Source: JAZDGX01 sp964482205
GTDB taxonomy: Bacteria; Eisenbacteria; RBG-16-71-46; CAIMUX01; WJJG01
DNA: 64,000 bases
Direction of reading: 5' to 3'
NCBI GenBank assembly: GCA_964482205.1
Contig: CAYZWI010000002.1
Coordinates: 248,001 to 312,000, forward strand
In this document: positions 23,748-32,297 of the stretch, piece after piece
How positions within the stretch are numbered: position 1 is the stretch's first letter
Layout: each line of letters begins with the position of its first letter
Program-made: the position numbers and the translations under genes
The notes under the pieces: generated by a model
What the model was told of the DNA's origin: nothing
Seen by the model: the letters and a program-made list of their open reading frames with translations, nothing else
Database searches by the model: none

Positions 23748-25313
23748 TCAGCTTCCCGCAGGCGCCTCGTGCTTGGCGATCACCTTCCCCACCGGCCGGC
23801 TCAGGATGAACATCGCGGCCCCCGCCGAGACGCCGAGGATCGTGAGCATCAGGAAGAAGCTCGACTTGGGCATCTTTTCCCAGAAGGTGCCGAGGAATCC
23901 GGTCAGATAATTGCCGAAGAAGCTCGAGAGGAACCAGACCCCCATCATCATCGAGACCATTCGCGCGGGAGCGACTTTGGTCACCAGGGAGAGGCCGATC
24001 GGCGAGAGGTAGAGCTCGCCGATGGTCAGCACGAAGGTCGTGCCGACCAGCCACATCACGCTGCGCTTGTCCTCCGCGCCGGTGTTCGCGGCCGCGACCA
24101 TCATCAGAATGTACGCGAGGCCGAGCAGCGTGCATCCCATGGCCATCTTGATCACGCTGGAAGGTTCGGAACGGCGGCGCTGCTGCCAGCTCCAGAAGAT
24201 GTTCAGCACGGGAGCCATGATGAAGATCATGATCGGATTGATCGACTGATACCAGGTCGAGGGGATGTCGAACCCCAGCAGATGCCAGTTCGTGTTCCGG
24301 TCGGCCCAGAGCTGCATGGTATTGCCTTGTTGCTCGTAGACTCCCCAGAAGACGATGTTGAGCGCGCAGAGCGTGATCAAGGCGCCGATGCTCAGGCGGT
24401 CGTCCTTGGGCAGGCTGCGCATCCAGCGGGTGAAGAGCGTCACCAGAACGCCGAGGACGACGAGCCCGAGAACGATCCGGATCGACTTGGCGAGCAATCC
24501 GAGAAAGGCCGGAAGCCCGATCACGAGCGCGATGAGCCCGATCGCCACCGCGACGATGTAGATGGCCACGGAACGAACGGCCATCGTCGAAGAGACCTTC
24601 GACTTGGAGGGCTCTGCGGCGAGCAGCGGCCGGCCGGCCAGATAGAGGATGAGCCCCGCGATCATGCCGACGCCGGCGGCGAAGAAGCCCCAGTGCCAGC
24701 CGGCCTTCTGGCCGAGAGTGCCGCAGATGAGGGGCGAGAAGAACGCGCCCAGATTGATGCCCATGTAGAAGATCGTGAAGGCGCGATCCCGGCGCGGATC
24801 TCCAGGCTTGTAGAGGCCGCCCACCTGGGTCGAGATGTTGGGCTTGAACGCTCCGTTGCCCATGATGAGAAACATGAGCCCGATGAAGAAGAGACTCTCG
24901 GACATCAAAAGGAACTCGCCGATCGCCATCAGGATGCCGCCCAGAATGACCGCCTTGCGCTGTCCGAGGATCTTGTCGGCGATCAGACCGCCGAAGAAGG
25001 GCGTCAAGTAGACGAAGGCCGTGTAGAGGCCGTAGATCTGCGAAGAGAAGGGCTGGATCGCGAGCGGCCCGAAGATGGACTCGAGGCTCGACCGAATGGC
25101 CGAATACCCGAGCACTTTCTGGCCGACATCCGGGCGCAGGAAGAGGTTATCGACCATGTAGAGCACGAGCAGGGACCGCATCCCGTAATACGAGAAGCGT
25201 TCCCACATCTCGGTGAAGAAGAGCACGAAGAGTCCTCGCGGATGCCCCAGGATCGTGCGCTCCGTGCGGCTCGAAGCGGGGATGTTCGCCTGCGTTCCCG
25301 GCGGAGTGGCCAT
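23748..25313 (-). CDS. POT/PTR2-family proton-coupled peptide transporter
   Basis: The protein has 521 residues from the ATG at 25313, with GGGAGGA 9 nt upstream. The PTR2 signature FFTEMWERFSYYGMRSLLVLYM (the ExxERFxYY motif) is at the N-terminus, and FYMGINLGAFFSPL and GNGAFKPNISTQVG are later hallmarks. About 14 membrane helices are expected. It imports di- and tripeptides with protons. It is convergent with znuB and preceded by a large hairpin. Confidence 0.93.
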   Translation of the reverse strand: MATPPGTQANIPASSRTERTILGHPRGLFVLFFTEMWERFSYYGMRSLLVLYMVDNLFLRPDVGQKVLGYSAIRSSLESIFGPLAIQPFSSQIYGLYTAFVYLTPFFGGLIADKILGQRKAVILGGILMAIGEFLLMSESLFFIGLMFLIMGNGAFKPNISTQVGGLYKPGDPRRDRAFTIFYMGINLGAFFSPLICGTLGQKAGWHWGFFAAGVGMIAGLILYLAGRPLLAAEPSKSKVSSTMAVRSVAIYIVAVAIGLIALVIGLPAFLGLLAKSIRIVLGLVVLGVLVTLFTRWMRSLPKDDRLSIGALITLCALNIVFWGVYEQQGNTMQLWADRNTNWHLLGFDIPSTWYQSINPIMIFIMAPVLNIFWSWQQRRRSEPSSVIKMAMGCTLLGLAYILMMVAAANTGAEDKRSVMWLVGTTFVLTIGELYLSPIGLSLVTKVAPARMVSMMMGVWFLSSFFGNYLTGFLGTFWEKMPKSSFFLMLTILGVSAGAAMFILSRPVGKVIAKHEAPAGS

Positions 25314-25380
25314 GCGGCGCGTCCTCCCTGTCTTCGCGGCCGGCCGGCCGCGACGCAATGCCGATCGCCCAGTACCCAAG

Positions 25381-25437
25381 TGCCTTGGCTGAAAGACGGA
25401 TGGGATTCTGCTCCCATCCGGTCTTCGTCTCAAGGCA
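25381..25437. repeat. 57-bp imperfect inverted repeat between tauE and the POT gene
   Basis: Outer arms TGCCTTG (25381-25387) and CAAGGCA (25431-25437) enclose inner arms GGATGGGA and TCCCATCC with a short loop. It could form a long hairpin in RNA, but there is no following T-run on either strand. It lies in the leader of the POT transcript or the tail of the tauE transcript. Confidence 0.7.
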
Positions 25438-25491
25438 GGAATCGGCCGCGGGCGGAGATTCCGGCGAGGCGCTCGCCTCCCGCCGGCCGGG

Positions 25492-25851
25492 TCATTTCTT
25501 GAAGAAGAGATAGCCGGCCAGCGCGACGAGCACGACCGCGAAGATGCGCTTGAATTGCCCGGTCGACACATGCTCGACGAGGCGCGCCCCCACTTGCGCG
25601 CCGATCACTCCGCCCGCGCCCAGCAAGGCTCCGACGCGATAGTCCACATTCGCCAGACGGTTGTGGGCGACCAAGGCGGAAATCGAAATGATCAGGATCG
25701 CCAGGAAGGAAGTGCCGACGGCTTTCTGAGCCGGAAAGCCGAGAAAGAGGAGCAGCGGCACCATGAGGAATCCACCGCCCAGGCCGGTGAAGGCAGCCCC
25801 CACTCCCACGACGACGCCGGCGGCCACGACGAGGAGCATGAAGGGACGCAC
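25492..25851 (-). CDS. Half-size TauE/SafE-family membrane protein
   Basis: The protein has 119 residues, about half the usual 240-270. The GTG at 25851 has an excellent AAGGAGG ribosome site, so the short form looks intentional. GLGGGFLMVPLLLFLGFPAQKAVGTSFLAILI is the family repeat signature. Three to four hydrophobic segments are predicted. TauE/SafE proteins export sulfite or organosulfonates and contain two such halves. This one may dimerise or be a remnant of a full gene. Confidence 0.85.
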   Translation of the reverse strand: MRPFMLLVVAAGVVVGVGAAFTGLGGGFLMVPLLLFLGFPAQKAVGTSFLAILIISISALVAHNRLANVDYRVGALLGAGGVIGAQVGARLVEHVSTGQFKRIFAVVLVALAGYLFFKK

Positions 25852-26185
25852 GCGACCTCCTTGCTGTGCTGTTTGCAGATGCCCAAACCGCGAACACGAG
25901 GGTGCGCAGAGCGAAAGAGAATCCTAAACAGAAGGCCGGCGCCTGGCCAGTCCTTGAAGGTGAATCCAGGGAATTCCCCGATCCGATCGCGCCTTTCCAC
26001 CCGGTACGATCGCGGGCAGCATATGTGCAGCCAGACCGTGGGCACGGAGGCAATCGATGCTTCTCGATGCGGATGCGGAGAGTCGCGGACCCATGCGGCT
26101 CGAGAAATGTCCGACGGGAATCCGCAGGCTCGACGAGCCGGACGCGTCGCGCTAGCACAATGAGCACCCACGCCAGCAGAATTCG
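25852..26185. other. Intergenic region between the RND pump gene and tauE
   Basis: This 334-bp gap has no credible gene. A GGCTCG/CGAGCC dyad (26127-26139) lies 50 bp after the RND stop on the leftward transcript, without a T-run. No clear promoter for tauE is visible. Confidence 0.35.
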
Positions 26186-29100
26186 CTAGCGCTCCTGCCC
26201 CGCGCCTTCCAGCGTCTCTTCGGCCAGGCGGTCTTCCTTCTCGCGCTTCGTCAGCTGGCTCCGCGCTTTGCCGCTCAAGTCATCCAGAATCGTGTACACG
26301 ACCGGAACGACGATCAGGGTGAGCAAGCTGCTGGTGATCAGGCCGCCGATCACCGCCTGCGCCATCGGCGCGCGGAACTCCGCCCCCGCTCCGATGCCGA
26401 GCGCGAGCGGCAGCATTCCGAAGATCATCGCCAGGGTGGTCATCACGATCGGGCGCAGGCGGATCTCGCCTGCATTCACGAGCGCCTCGGCGCGCTCCTC
26501 TCCCCGCTGCCGCCGTTGATTGGCGAACTCGATCATCAGGATCGCGTTCTTCGTGACCAATCCCGAAAGCAGGATCAATCCGATCATGCTCATGATGTTG
26601 AAGGTCGCGCCCGAGATGAGGAGCGCGATCAACACGCCCACCATCGAGAGCGGCAGCGAGAGCATGATGGCCAGCGGCTGGGTGAAGGAGCCGAACTGGC
26701 TCGCGAGCACCAGGTAGATGAAGATCACCGCGAGGATCAGGCTCTCGAGGATATAGCCCACCGATTCGGTGAAGATCTCGCTCTCGCCTCCCACGGTGAC
26801 GGAATAGCCGGCCGGCATGGCCAGCTTGGCGACTTCCTTCTGAATGTCGCCGGTCACCTCCGTCATGGTGCGGCCGTCGAAATTGGAGAGAATCGAGACG
26901 ACGCGCTTCATATCCCGCCGCTCGATCTTCTGGGGGCTCGAGCTGAAGGAGATGTCGGCCACATGCCCCAAGCGCACGATCCGCGGCGCGCCGGTCGCCG
27001 GATCGATCGCGGCAGCGGCGAGCGGCAAGGCGGCGAGCTGGTTCAGGGTCGCGCGATCGCCGCGCGGCAGGCGCACGAGGACATCGTGCTGCTCGCCGCT
27101 CGGGTCCTCCCACTGCGAAACCTTCTGCCCCGCGAGCGCCGGCCGCAGCGTGCTCGAGATCGCCGCCACCCCCAGGCCGAGATCGCTGGCGAGGTCGCGG
27201 CGCACTTCCACGCGCAACTCGGGGCGCTCCTCCTCGAGGCCCGACTCGGCCTCGATCGCGCCCGGCGTGCGGCGCACGATCTCGAGCACCTGATCCGAGA
27301 TGCGCTCGAGCTCGTCCAACTGATCGCCGCGCACATAGAATTCGAGCGGCTTCGACGCGCCGCCGAAGCCTCCGCCTTCCACTACGGAGAAGGCGAATCC
27401 CGGGAGCGAGCCGATGTCGCGCCGCAGCACGCGCCCGAATTCCGCCTGCGAGAGATCGCGATCGCCCTTGGCGGTCAATTTGACATAGATCTCCGCTTCG
27501 TTGACCTGGCCGATGAAGCCGCCCGCGATGGTTCCGTAGGTGAGCTGCACTTCGGGATAGCGATCGAGCAACAGCGAGACTTCGCGCACGCGGTCGCGGG
27601 TGTAATCGAGCGTGGATCCGACCGGAGTCTTGAGAATCACCGAGAGCTGCTCTTCGTCGGAACTGGGCATGAAGCTTCCGCCCACCAAGGGGAAGAGCGC
27701 CAACGCCGCGATGAAGGCCGCCCCCGCGATGGCGAGGGTCGTCTTGCGATGCCCGAGCGCCCAGCGGATCACGCCGCGATAGCGGCGCCCGAGGCCGACG
27801 AATCCGGCGTTGAAGCGCTCGAGCGTTCTCCCGAGCGGACCGCGCGCCGCCTTGCCTTCGGCGACCGGGTCGTACCACACCGAAGAGAGCATGGGATCGA
27901 GCGTGAACGAAACGAACAGGCTCACCGCCACCGCGCAGGCGACCGTGATTCCGAATTCGCGGAAGAACTGGCCGACGATTCCGCCCATGAAGGCCACGGG
28001 CACGAAAACGCACAGGGTCGCGAGAGTCGTCGAGAGCACCGCCAGCCCGATCTCGCTGGTCCCTTCGCGCGCGGCGCGATTGTGCCCCTTCCCCATGCCT
28101 ACATGCCGCACGATGTTCTCGCGCACCACGATGGCGTCATCGATCAGGATGCCGATCGCGAGCGAGAGGCCCATCAGCGTCATCATGTTCAGGGTATAGC
28201 CGAAGGCGTAGATCGCGAGGAAGGAAGCAACCACCGAGACGGGCAGGGTGAGGCCCGTGATCACGGTCGAGCGCCAGGAATTGAGGAAGGTGAAGACGAC
28301 CAGAATCGTGAGCAGGCCGCCCAGGAGAATCGTGGTCTTCACATCCTCGACCGAGTGGCGGATCCAGACGGAGTCGTCGCGGAGCACTCCCAAGGTCACG
28401 CCTTCGGGCAGGCGCGGCTGCAGCTCCTCGGCGGTGCGGATGATCGCCTCGGCGACCCGCACGGTGTTGGCGCCCGAGACCTTGCGGATGTCGATGCCGA
28501 TCGCGGGAATGCCGTCGACCATGGCGGCCGAGCGCGCCTCCTCGGCGTCGTCGCGAACCGTGGCCACATCGCCCAGGCGGATGGGCGTTCCCCCGCGCGC
28601 CCCAACGACGATCTTCGCGAAGTCCTTGGGATCATCGATGCGACCGGCCACGCGCACGAGCCGCTCGCCGGGGCCGAACTCCAGACGCCCCGCGGGAATC
28701 TCGAGATTCTCCGCGCCCACCGCTCCCATCACCTGGGTGAGCGGGACCGCCCGCGCGGCCAGCTTCTCGGCATCGATCTCGATCGCGATCGCGCGCGTCT
28801 CCGCGCCCACCAGCGTCACCTGCCCCACGCCCTCGATCGACTCGAGCTCGCGGCGGATCGTCTCATCCGCGATCGAGGTGAGCTCGCGCAAAGAACGCGT
28901 TTCGGACCGCAGCGCGAGCGAGACGATCGGCAATTCCTGCGGGTCGAAGCGCAACACGAGCGGGGTCTCGATGTCGGTGGGCAGCTCCTCGCGAATCTGG
29001 TCGATCTTGGCGCGCACGTCCTGCTGGGCGTCGAGCGGATCGACCCCGAGCTCGAATTCGATGAAGACCAGCGAGCTTCCTTCCAGCGAAGTCGAGGTGA

Positions 29101-29338
29101 GACTGCGCACGCCCTGGAGGGGATTGGTCGCTTCCTCCACCGGACGGGTGACATCGCGCTCGACCGTTTCGGGAGACGCGCCGGGATAGATGATCTGCAC
29201 GAGGACGAAAGGAAATTCGATGTCCGGCCACTGCTCGATCGCCAGCCGGTTGTAGGAAAAGAGGCCGAGCGTGAGCAACGCGACCATCATCATGGTCGCA
29301 AAGACCGGCCGCTTGATGGATACATCGGAAAGGAACAT
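26186..29338 (-). CDS. RND efflux pump inner-membrane transporter (AcrB/MdtB-like)
   Basis: The protein has 1050 residues, the normal HAE1-RND length. It starts FLSDVSIKRPVFATMMMVAL, the family N-terminus. The proton-relay aspartate pair is in LAIGILIDDAIVVREN of TM4. The C-terminal half repeats the fold and ends in a charged tail. It would pump drugs, bile-like compounds or metabolites with the fusion protein and TolC encoded just upstream; the substrate is unknown. AGGAG precedes the ATG by 7 nt. It is the last gene of a five-gene leftward run starting at 35671. Confidence 0.95.
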   Translation of the reverse strand: MFLSDVSIKRPVFATMMMVALLTLGLFSYNRLAIEQWPDIEFPFVLVQIIYPGASPETVERDVTRPVEEATNPLQGVRSLTSTSLEGSSLVFIEFELGVDPLDAQQDVRAKIDQIREELPTDIETPLVLRFDPQELPIVSLALRSETRSLRELTSIADETIRRELESIEGVGQVTLVGAETRAIAIEIDAEKLAARAVPLTQVMGAVGAENLEIPAGRLEFGPGERLVRVAGRIDDPKDFAKIVVGARGGTPIRLGDVATVRDDAEEARSAAMVDGIPAIGIDIRKVSGANTVRVAEAIIRTAEELQPRLPEGVTLGVLRDDSVWIRHSVEDVKTTILLGGLLTILVVFTFLNSWRSTVITGLTLPVSVVASFLAIYAFGYTLNMMTLMGLSLAIGILIDDAIVVRENIVRHVGMGKGHNRAAREGTSEIGLAVLSTTLATLCVFVPVAFMGGIVGQFFREFGITVACAVAVSLFVSFTLDPMLSSVWYDPVAEGKAARGPLGRTLERFNAGFVGLGRRYRGVIRWALGHRKTTLAIAGAAFIAALALFPLVGGSFMPSSDEEQLSVILKTPVGSTLDYTRDRVREVSLLLDRYPEVQLTYGTIAGGFIGQVNEAEIYVKLTAKGDRDLSQAEFGRVLRRDIGSLPGFAFSVVEGGGFGGASKPLEFYVRGDQLDELERISDQVLEIVRRTPGAIEAESGLEEERPELRVEVRRDLASDLGLGVAAISSTLRPALAGQKVSQWEDPSGEQHDVLVRLPRGDRATLNQLAALPLAAAAIDPATGAPRIVRLGHVADISFSSSPQKIERRDMKRVVSILSNFDGRTMTEVTGDIQKEVAKLAMPAGYSVTVGGESEIFTESVGYILESLILAVIFIYLVLASQFGSFTQPLAIMLSLPLSMVGVLIALLISGATFNIMSMIGLILLSGLVTKNAILMIEFANQRRQRGEERAEALVNAGEIRLRPIVMTTLAMIFGMLPLALGIGAGAEFRAPMAQAVIGGLITSSLLTLIVVPVVYTILDDLSGKARSQLTKREKEDRLAEETLEGAGQER

Positions 29339-29380
29339 GCCAACGCTCCTGCGCTTGCCGCGAACGGATGCCGCGCGAGC

Positions 29381-30544
29381 TTACTCCGTCGAACCGTTCC
29401 CGCTCTTGCCGGCCGGGATGATGCGCACGCGAGCCCCATCGCGCAAGCCGGGCAGCACGCCGGTCAACAGCGAATCGCCCAGCGCGACTTGCCCGATCAA
29501 TTCCACGCGGCCGGCCTCTTCGTCGACGATCCCCAGCTCGACCGGGATCCGCACTCCGTGCCCGTGCCGCAGGGCGTAGACCACGCGCGCCGAGCCTTCC
29601 TGGCGCAAGGCCGCGACCGGGGCGGTCAGCGCCTCGTCGCGCACATTCTCGATCGCGCGCCCGGTGGCGAAGAGCCCTCCGACCAGGCGGCCTTCGGGAT
29701 TCGGGAAGCGCATGTAGATGCGCACCTGACGCGTGCCCGGCTCGGTGGTGGGACTGACGCGATCGACTTCGCCGGTGAAGACTTCCTGCGGGAAAGCGTC
29801 CACTCGAAACCGGATCGGCATGCCCTTGCTGATGCGGCCGAGAACTTCAGACGGCACCGTGGCGGTAAGTTCGAGCGTGCGCGTGTCGACGAGCTCCATC
29901 AAGCGGTTGCCGGTCAGGGTGCGCTCGCCGGCGTCGACGAAGACCTGGCTCACCCATCCGTCGATGGGACTGGGCAACTCGAGTTTTCCGGCGTCTTCCC
30001 GGGCGTTGTTGCGCGCCGCGAGCGCGGCGTCGAGCCCCGCCCGCGCCGCGGCGTTCTGCGCCTGCGCGACTTCGAGATCGCGCGGTGCCGCGGCCCCCGC
30101 TTCTAAGAGCTTCTGCGCGCGCCGTTCTCCATTCTCGGCAGCCGTCAGCGCCGCCTGGGCCGCGGCCACCTGCGCTTCGGCCGCTCGCAGCCGATCCTGG
30201 ATGTCGCGCGCGTTGAACGCCGCCAGAGGCTGGCCCTTGCGCACCGCCTGCCCAGCCCGCACGAGCACGCGATCGACATCGCCGTCGAAACGCGCTTCCA
30301 CTTCGACGGTCTCGATCGGTTGCAGCTCGCCCGAGAATGCGATCCCCGCCTCCAATCGCCCGGCGGTCACTTGGGCCACATCGGCCGAGCTGACGAGCAA
30401 GGCCGCTTGCGCCGCGGTCTCCTGGGAACTGGCCCGATCGCGCGCGCATCCGGTTGCGGCGATCGCCGCAACGGCAAGGACGACGACGATCCGCGCGGTC
30501 TTGGAGACGAGCCGCATGGCGCGTCCGTCATGGCGTGTCCTCAC
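29381..30544 (-). CDS. RND periplasmic adaptor (membrane fusion protein), lipoprotein
   Basis: The protein has 387 residues from the GTG at 30544, chosen because AAGGAG lies 8 nt before it; an ATG at 30517 is the alternative. The hydrophobic N-terminus ends in a lipobox-like AATGC, suggesting a lipid anchor. The lipoyl/barrel-sandwich halves are around AGQAVRKGQPLAAFNARDIQ and SPIDGWVSQVFVDAGE, separated by an alanine-rich hairpin. Beta-barrel and membrane-proximal domains follow. It bridges the RND pump and TolC. It follows the tolC-like gene by 55 bp. Confidence 0.92.
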   Translation of the reverse strand: MRTRHDGRAMRLVSKTARIVVVLAVAAIAATGCARDRASSQETAAQAALLVSSADVAQVTAGRLEAGIAFSGELQPIETVEVEARFDGDVDRVLVRAGQAVRKGQPLAAFNARDIQDRLRAAEAQVAAAQAALTAAENGERRAQKLLEAGAAAPRDLEVAQAQNAAARAGLDAALAARNNAREDAGKLELPSPIDGWVSQVFVDAGERTLTGNRLMELVDTRTLELTATVPSEVLGRISKGMPIRFRVDAFPQEVFTGEVDRVSPTTEPGTRQVRIYMRFPNPEGRLVGGLFATGRAIENVRDEALTAPVAALRQEGSARVVYALRHGHGVRIPVELGIVDEEAGRVELIGQVALGDSLLTGVLPGLRDGARVRIIPAGKSGNGSTE

Positions 30545-30599
30545 GACGAGATCTCCTTCCTGTCGGAACAGCGGGGCGGGCGCGCGTGTCGCGCCCGAG

Positions 30600-32192
30600 T
30601 CACTTACCCGCGCGCGCCAGCGACGAAGCGAACCAGGGCTCGCCGCTGTAGCGTTCGAGCCGCGCAAGAGCGACGAAGGCATCGTGCCGCGCCTGGGCCT
30701 CGAAGGTTTGCGCGAGCTGAAACGCGATGCGCGCATCGGACACTTCGAGCAAATCGCTCGCCCCTTCCTCGAAGCGGAGGCTGGCCAGCTCGTACGAGCG
30801 GCGGGCGAGCTCCACGGTGCGCGAGCGCGCGGCGAGATCGGCGGCCGCCCGCTCGAGATCCAAACGGCTTTGCACAACGGCCTGACGAATCCGTTCCCTG
30901 GCCTGCTGCAATTGCTGGCGGGCCTGCTCGGCCTCGGCCTTGGCCTGCTGGATCGCCCCGCCGGTGCGCAAGCCGTCGAAGAGGCTCCAGGAAAGCTCGA
31001 CTCCCGCCCGCGCGTCCTCGAGCCAATCGCCGCGCGAGGGCAGGAAGTCGCCCGGATAGGCTTGCTCGGAATAGCTCGCGAAGAGCGAGAGCGCAGGCCA
31101 GCGTCCCGCGGCCGCGATCGGAACCGCATGCTCGCGAGCCCGCACGATGTTCTCGAGCGCCGCGATGCCCGGGCTGTGCTGCGAGCGCGCGAGCAGCGCA
31201 TCCATGTCGGGCAGGGAAGCGAGCGAATCCCGCGCGGCCGAGGAGCGGGTCTCTTCGCCGCCGCTCGAAGGGCTGCCGGGCAGCGCCCGCTCTTGCGCGC
31301 GATCCCCCGCGGGGCCGTTCAGAATGGGATCGGTGAGCGCGATCGGAGCGTCGGGCGGCAGATTCGCGAGCCGCGCGAGCTCGAGGTAGCCGAGGTCGCG
31401 AAACGCTTCCGCCCGCTTGATGACCGGCCCCTGGTTGTCGCGGCCCACCTCGGCTTGCAGCAGCTCGAACTCCGAGGCCTCGCCGGCTTCGGCGCGCAAG
31501 CGCACGCGCCGAAGCTGCGAATTGGCCTGATCGAAGGAGAGCTTCGCGATGCGCACATTCCAATCGGCGAGCAGCGCGCCGAGATAGGCCTCGCGCACCG
31601 CCAACACGACCTCGCGCTCCTGGTCGGCGCGCAATTCCTCGGCCGCCTGCAAGGCGCTCTTGGCCGCGGAGATCGAGTTCCACACCGCGCCGCCGCGAAA
31701 GATCGTCTGGTTGAGGGACAAGGCCGCGACCCAGGTGTTCTCGCTCGCAAAGGAAGTGTTGCTGAAGAGCGCGCCCAGCCCGCTCAAGCCCGCGGTGGGA
31801 AAAGCATCTTCCAAGGAGCGCACGCGATCTTCCAAGGGCGCGAGCGTGTCGGGCTCGAACATCTCGATATCGGGAACCGCGCCGCCGAAGATGCTCTCGA
31901 TCTGGCGAGTGTAGCTGGTGGAGAGACTGAGCTGCGGAAGCGCCGTCGAGCGCGCCTGCACATACAGCGCATGGGCGAGCTTCCAGTTCGATTCGGCGGC
32001 TTGCATCTCTTCGCCGGACGCGAGCGCGCGCGTGATCGCGTCGTCCAGCGAGATCCGCAGGCTGTCGGCGGGCGACCCCAGCGCGTGAGCGCGCGGAGCG
32101 AGCGCGACGATCGCCACGAGAACGAGGCCAGCCGCCATCAGGATCGCCGCGCGGTTCGCCCGCGGCCGGATGCGCATTCGCTTGATCGACAA
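30600..32192 (-). CDS. TolC-family outer-membrane efflux protein
   Basis: The protein has about 530 residues. The TTG at 32192 has GAGGAG 8 nt upstream; an ATG at 32177 and GTG at 32213 are possible. A signal peptide ends AHA. Two internal repeats of long coiled helices are typical of TolC (RISLDDAITRALASGEEMQ at the start and QARHDAFVALARLERYSGEPW at the end). It forms the outer-membrane channel of the tripartite exporter. A Ser/Arg-rich insertion near residues 290-320 is unusual. It lies 89 bp after the second M16 gene. Confidence 0.92.
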   Translation of the reverse strand: MSIKRMRIRPRANRAAILMAAGLVLVAIVALAPRAHALGSPADSLRISLDDAITRALASGEEMQAAESNWKLAHALYVQARSTALPQLSLSTSYTRQIESIFGGAVPDIEMFEPDTLAPLEDRVRSLEDAFPTAGLSGLGALFSNTSFASENTWVAALSLNQTIFRGGAVWNSISAAKSALQAAEELRADQEREVVLAVREAYLGALLADWNVRIAKLSFDQANSQLRRVRLRAEAGEASEFELLQAEVGRDNQGPVIKRAEAFRDLGYLELARLANLPPDAPIALTDPILNGPAGDRAQERALPGSPSSGGEETRSSAARDSLASLPDMDALLARSQHSPGIAALENIVRAREHAVPIAAAGRWPALSLFASYSEQAYPGDFLPSRGDWLEDARAGVELSWSLFDGLRTGGAIQQAKAEAEQARQQLQQARERIRQAVVQSRLDLERAAADLAARSRTVELARRSYELASLRFEEGASDLLEVSDARIAFQLAQTFEAQARHDAFVALARLERYSGEPWFASSLARAGK

Positions 32193-32235
32193 GATCCGCA
32201 CTCCTCGTCTCACCGCCGGCCGGCGGGAAACCGGC

Positions 32236-32297
32236 CGCTCGCCGAACGCCTCAGGGCAATTTCAATCGCTCACCGAACGCCTCAGGGCATTTCCAGC
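32236..32297. repeat. 31-bp tandem duplication covering the 3' end of the second M16 gene
   Basis: CGCTCGCCGAACGCCTCAGG (from 32236) is repeated with one difference from 32267. The second copy contains the stop codon of the M16 gene (32282-32284), and the first lies in the spacer before tolC. Confidence 0.8.

Noticed and set aside
26516..30106. 1196-codon plus-strand open frame over the RND pump and adaptor genes
   Set aside because: It lies antisense to two firmly identified genes, is rich in Arg/His/Gly in the way of GC-rich shadow frames, and shows no ribosome site or domain.
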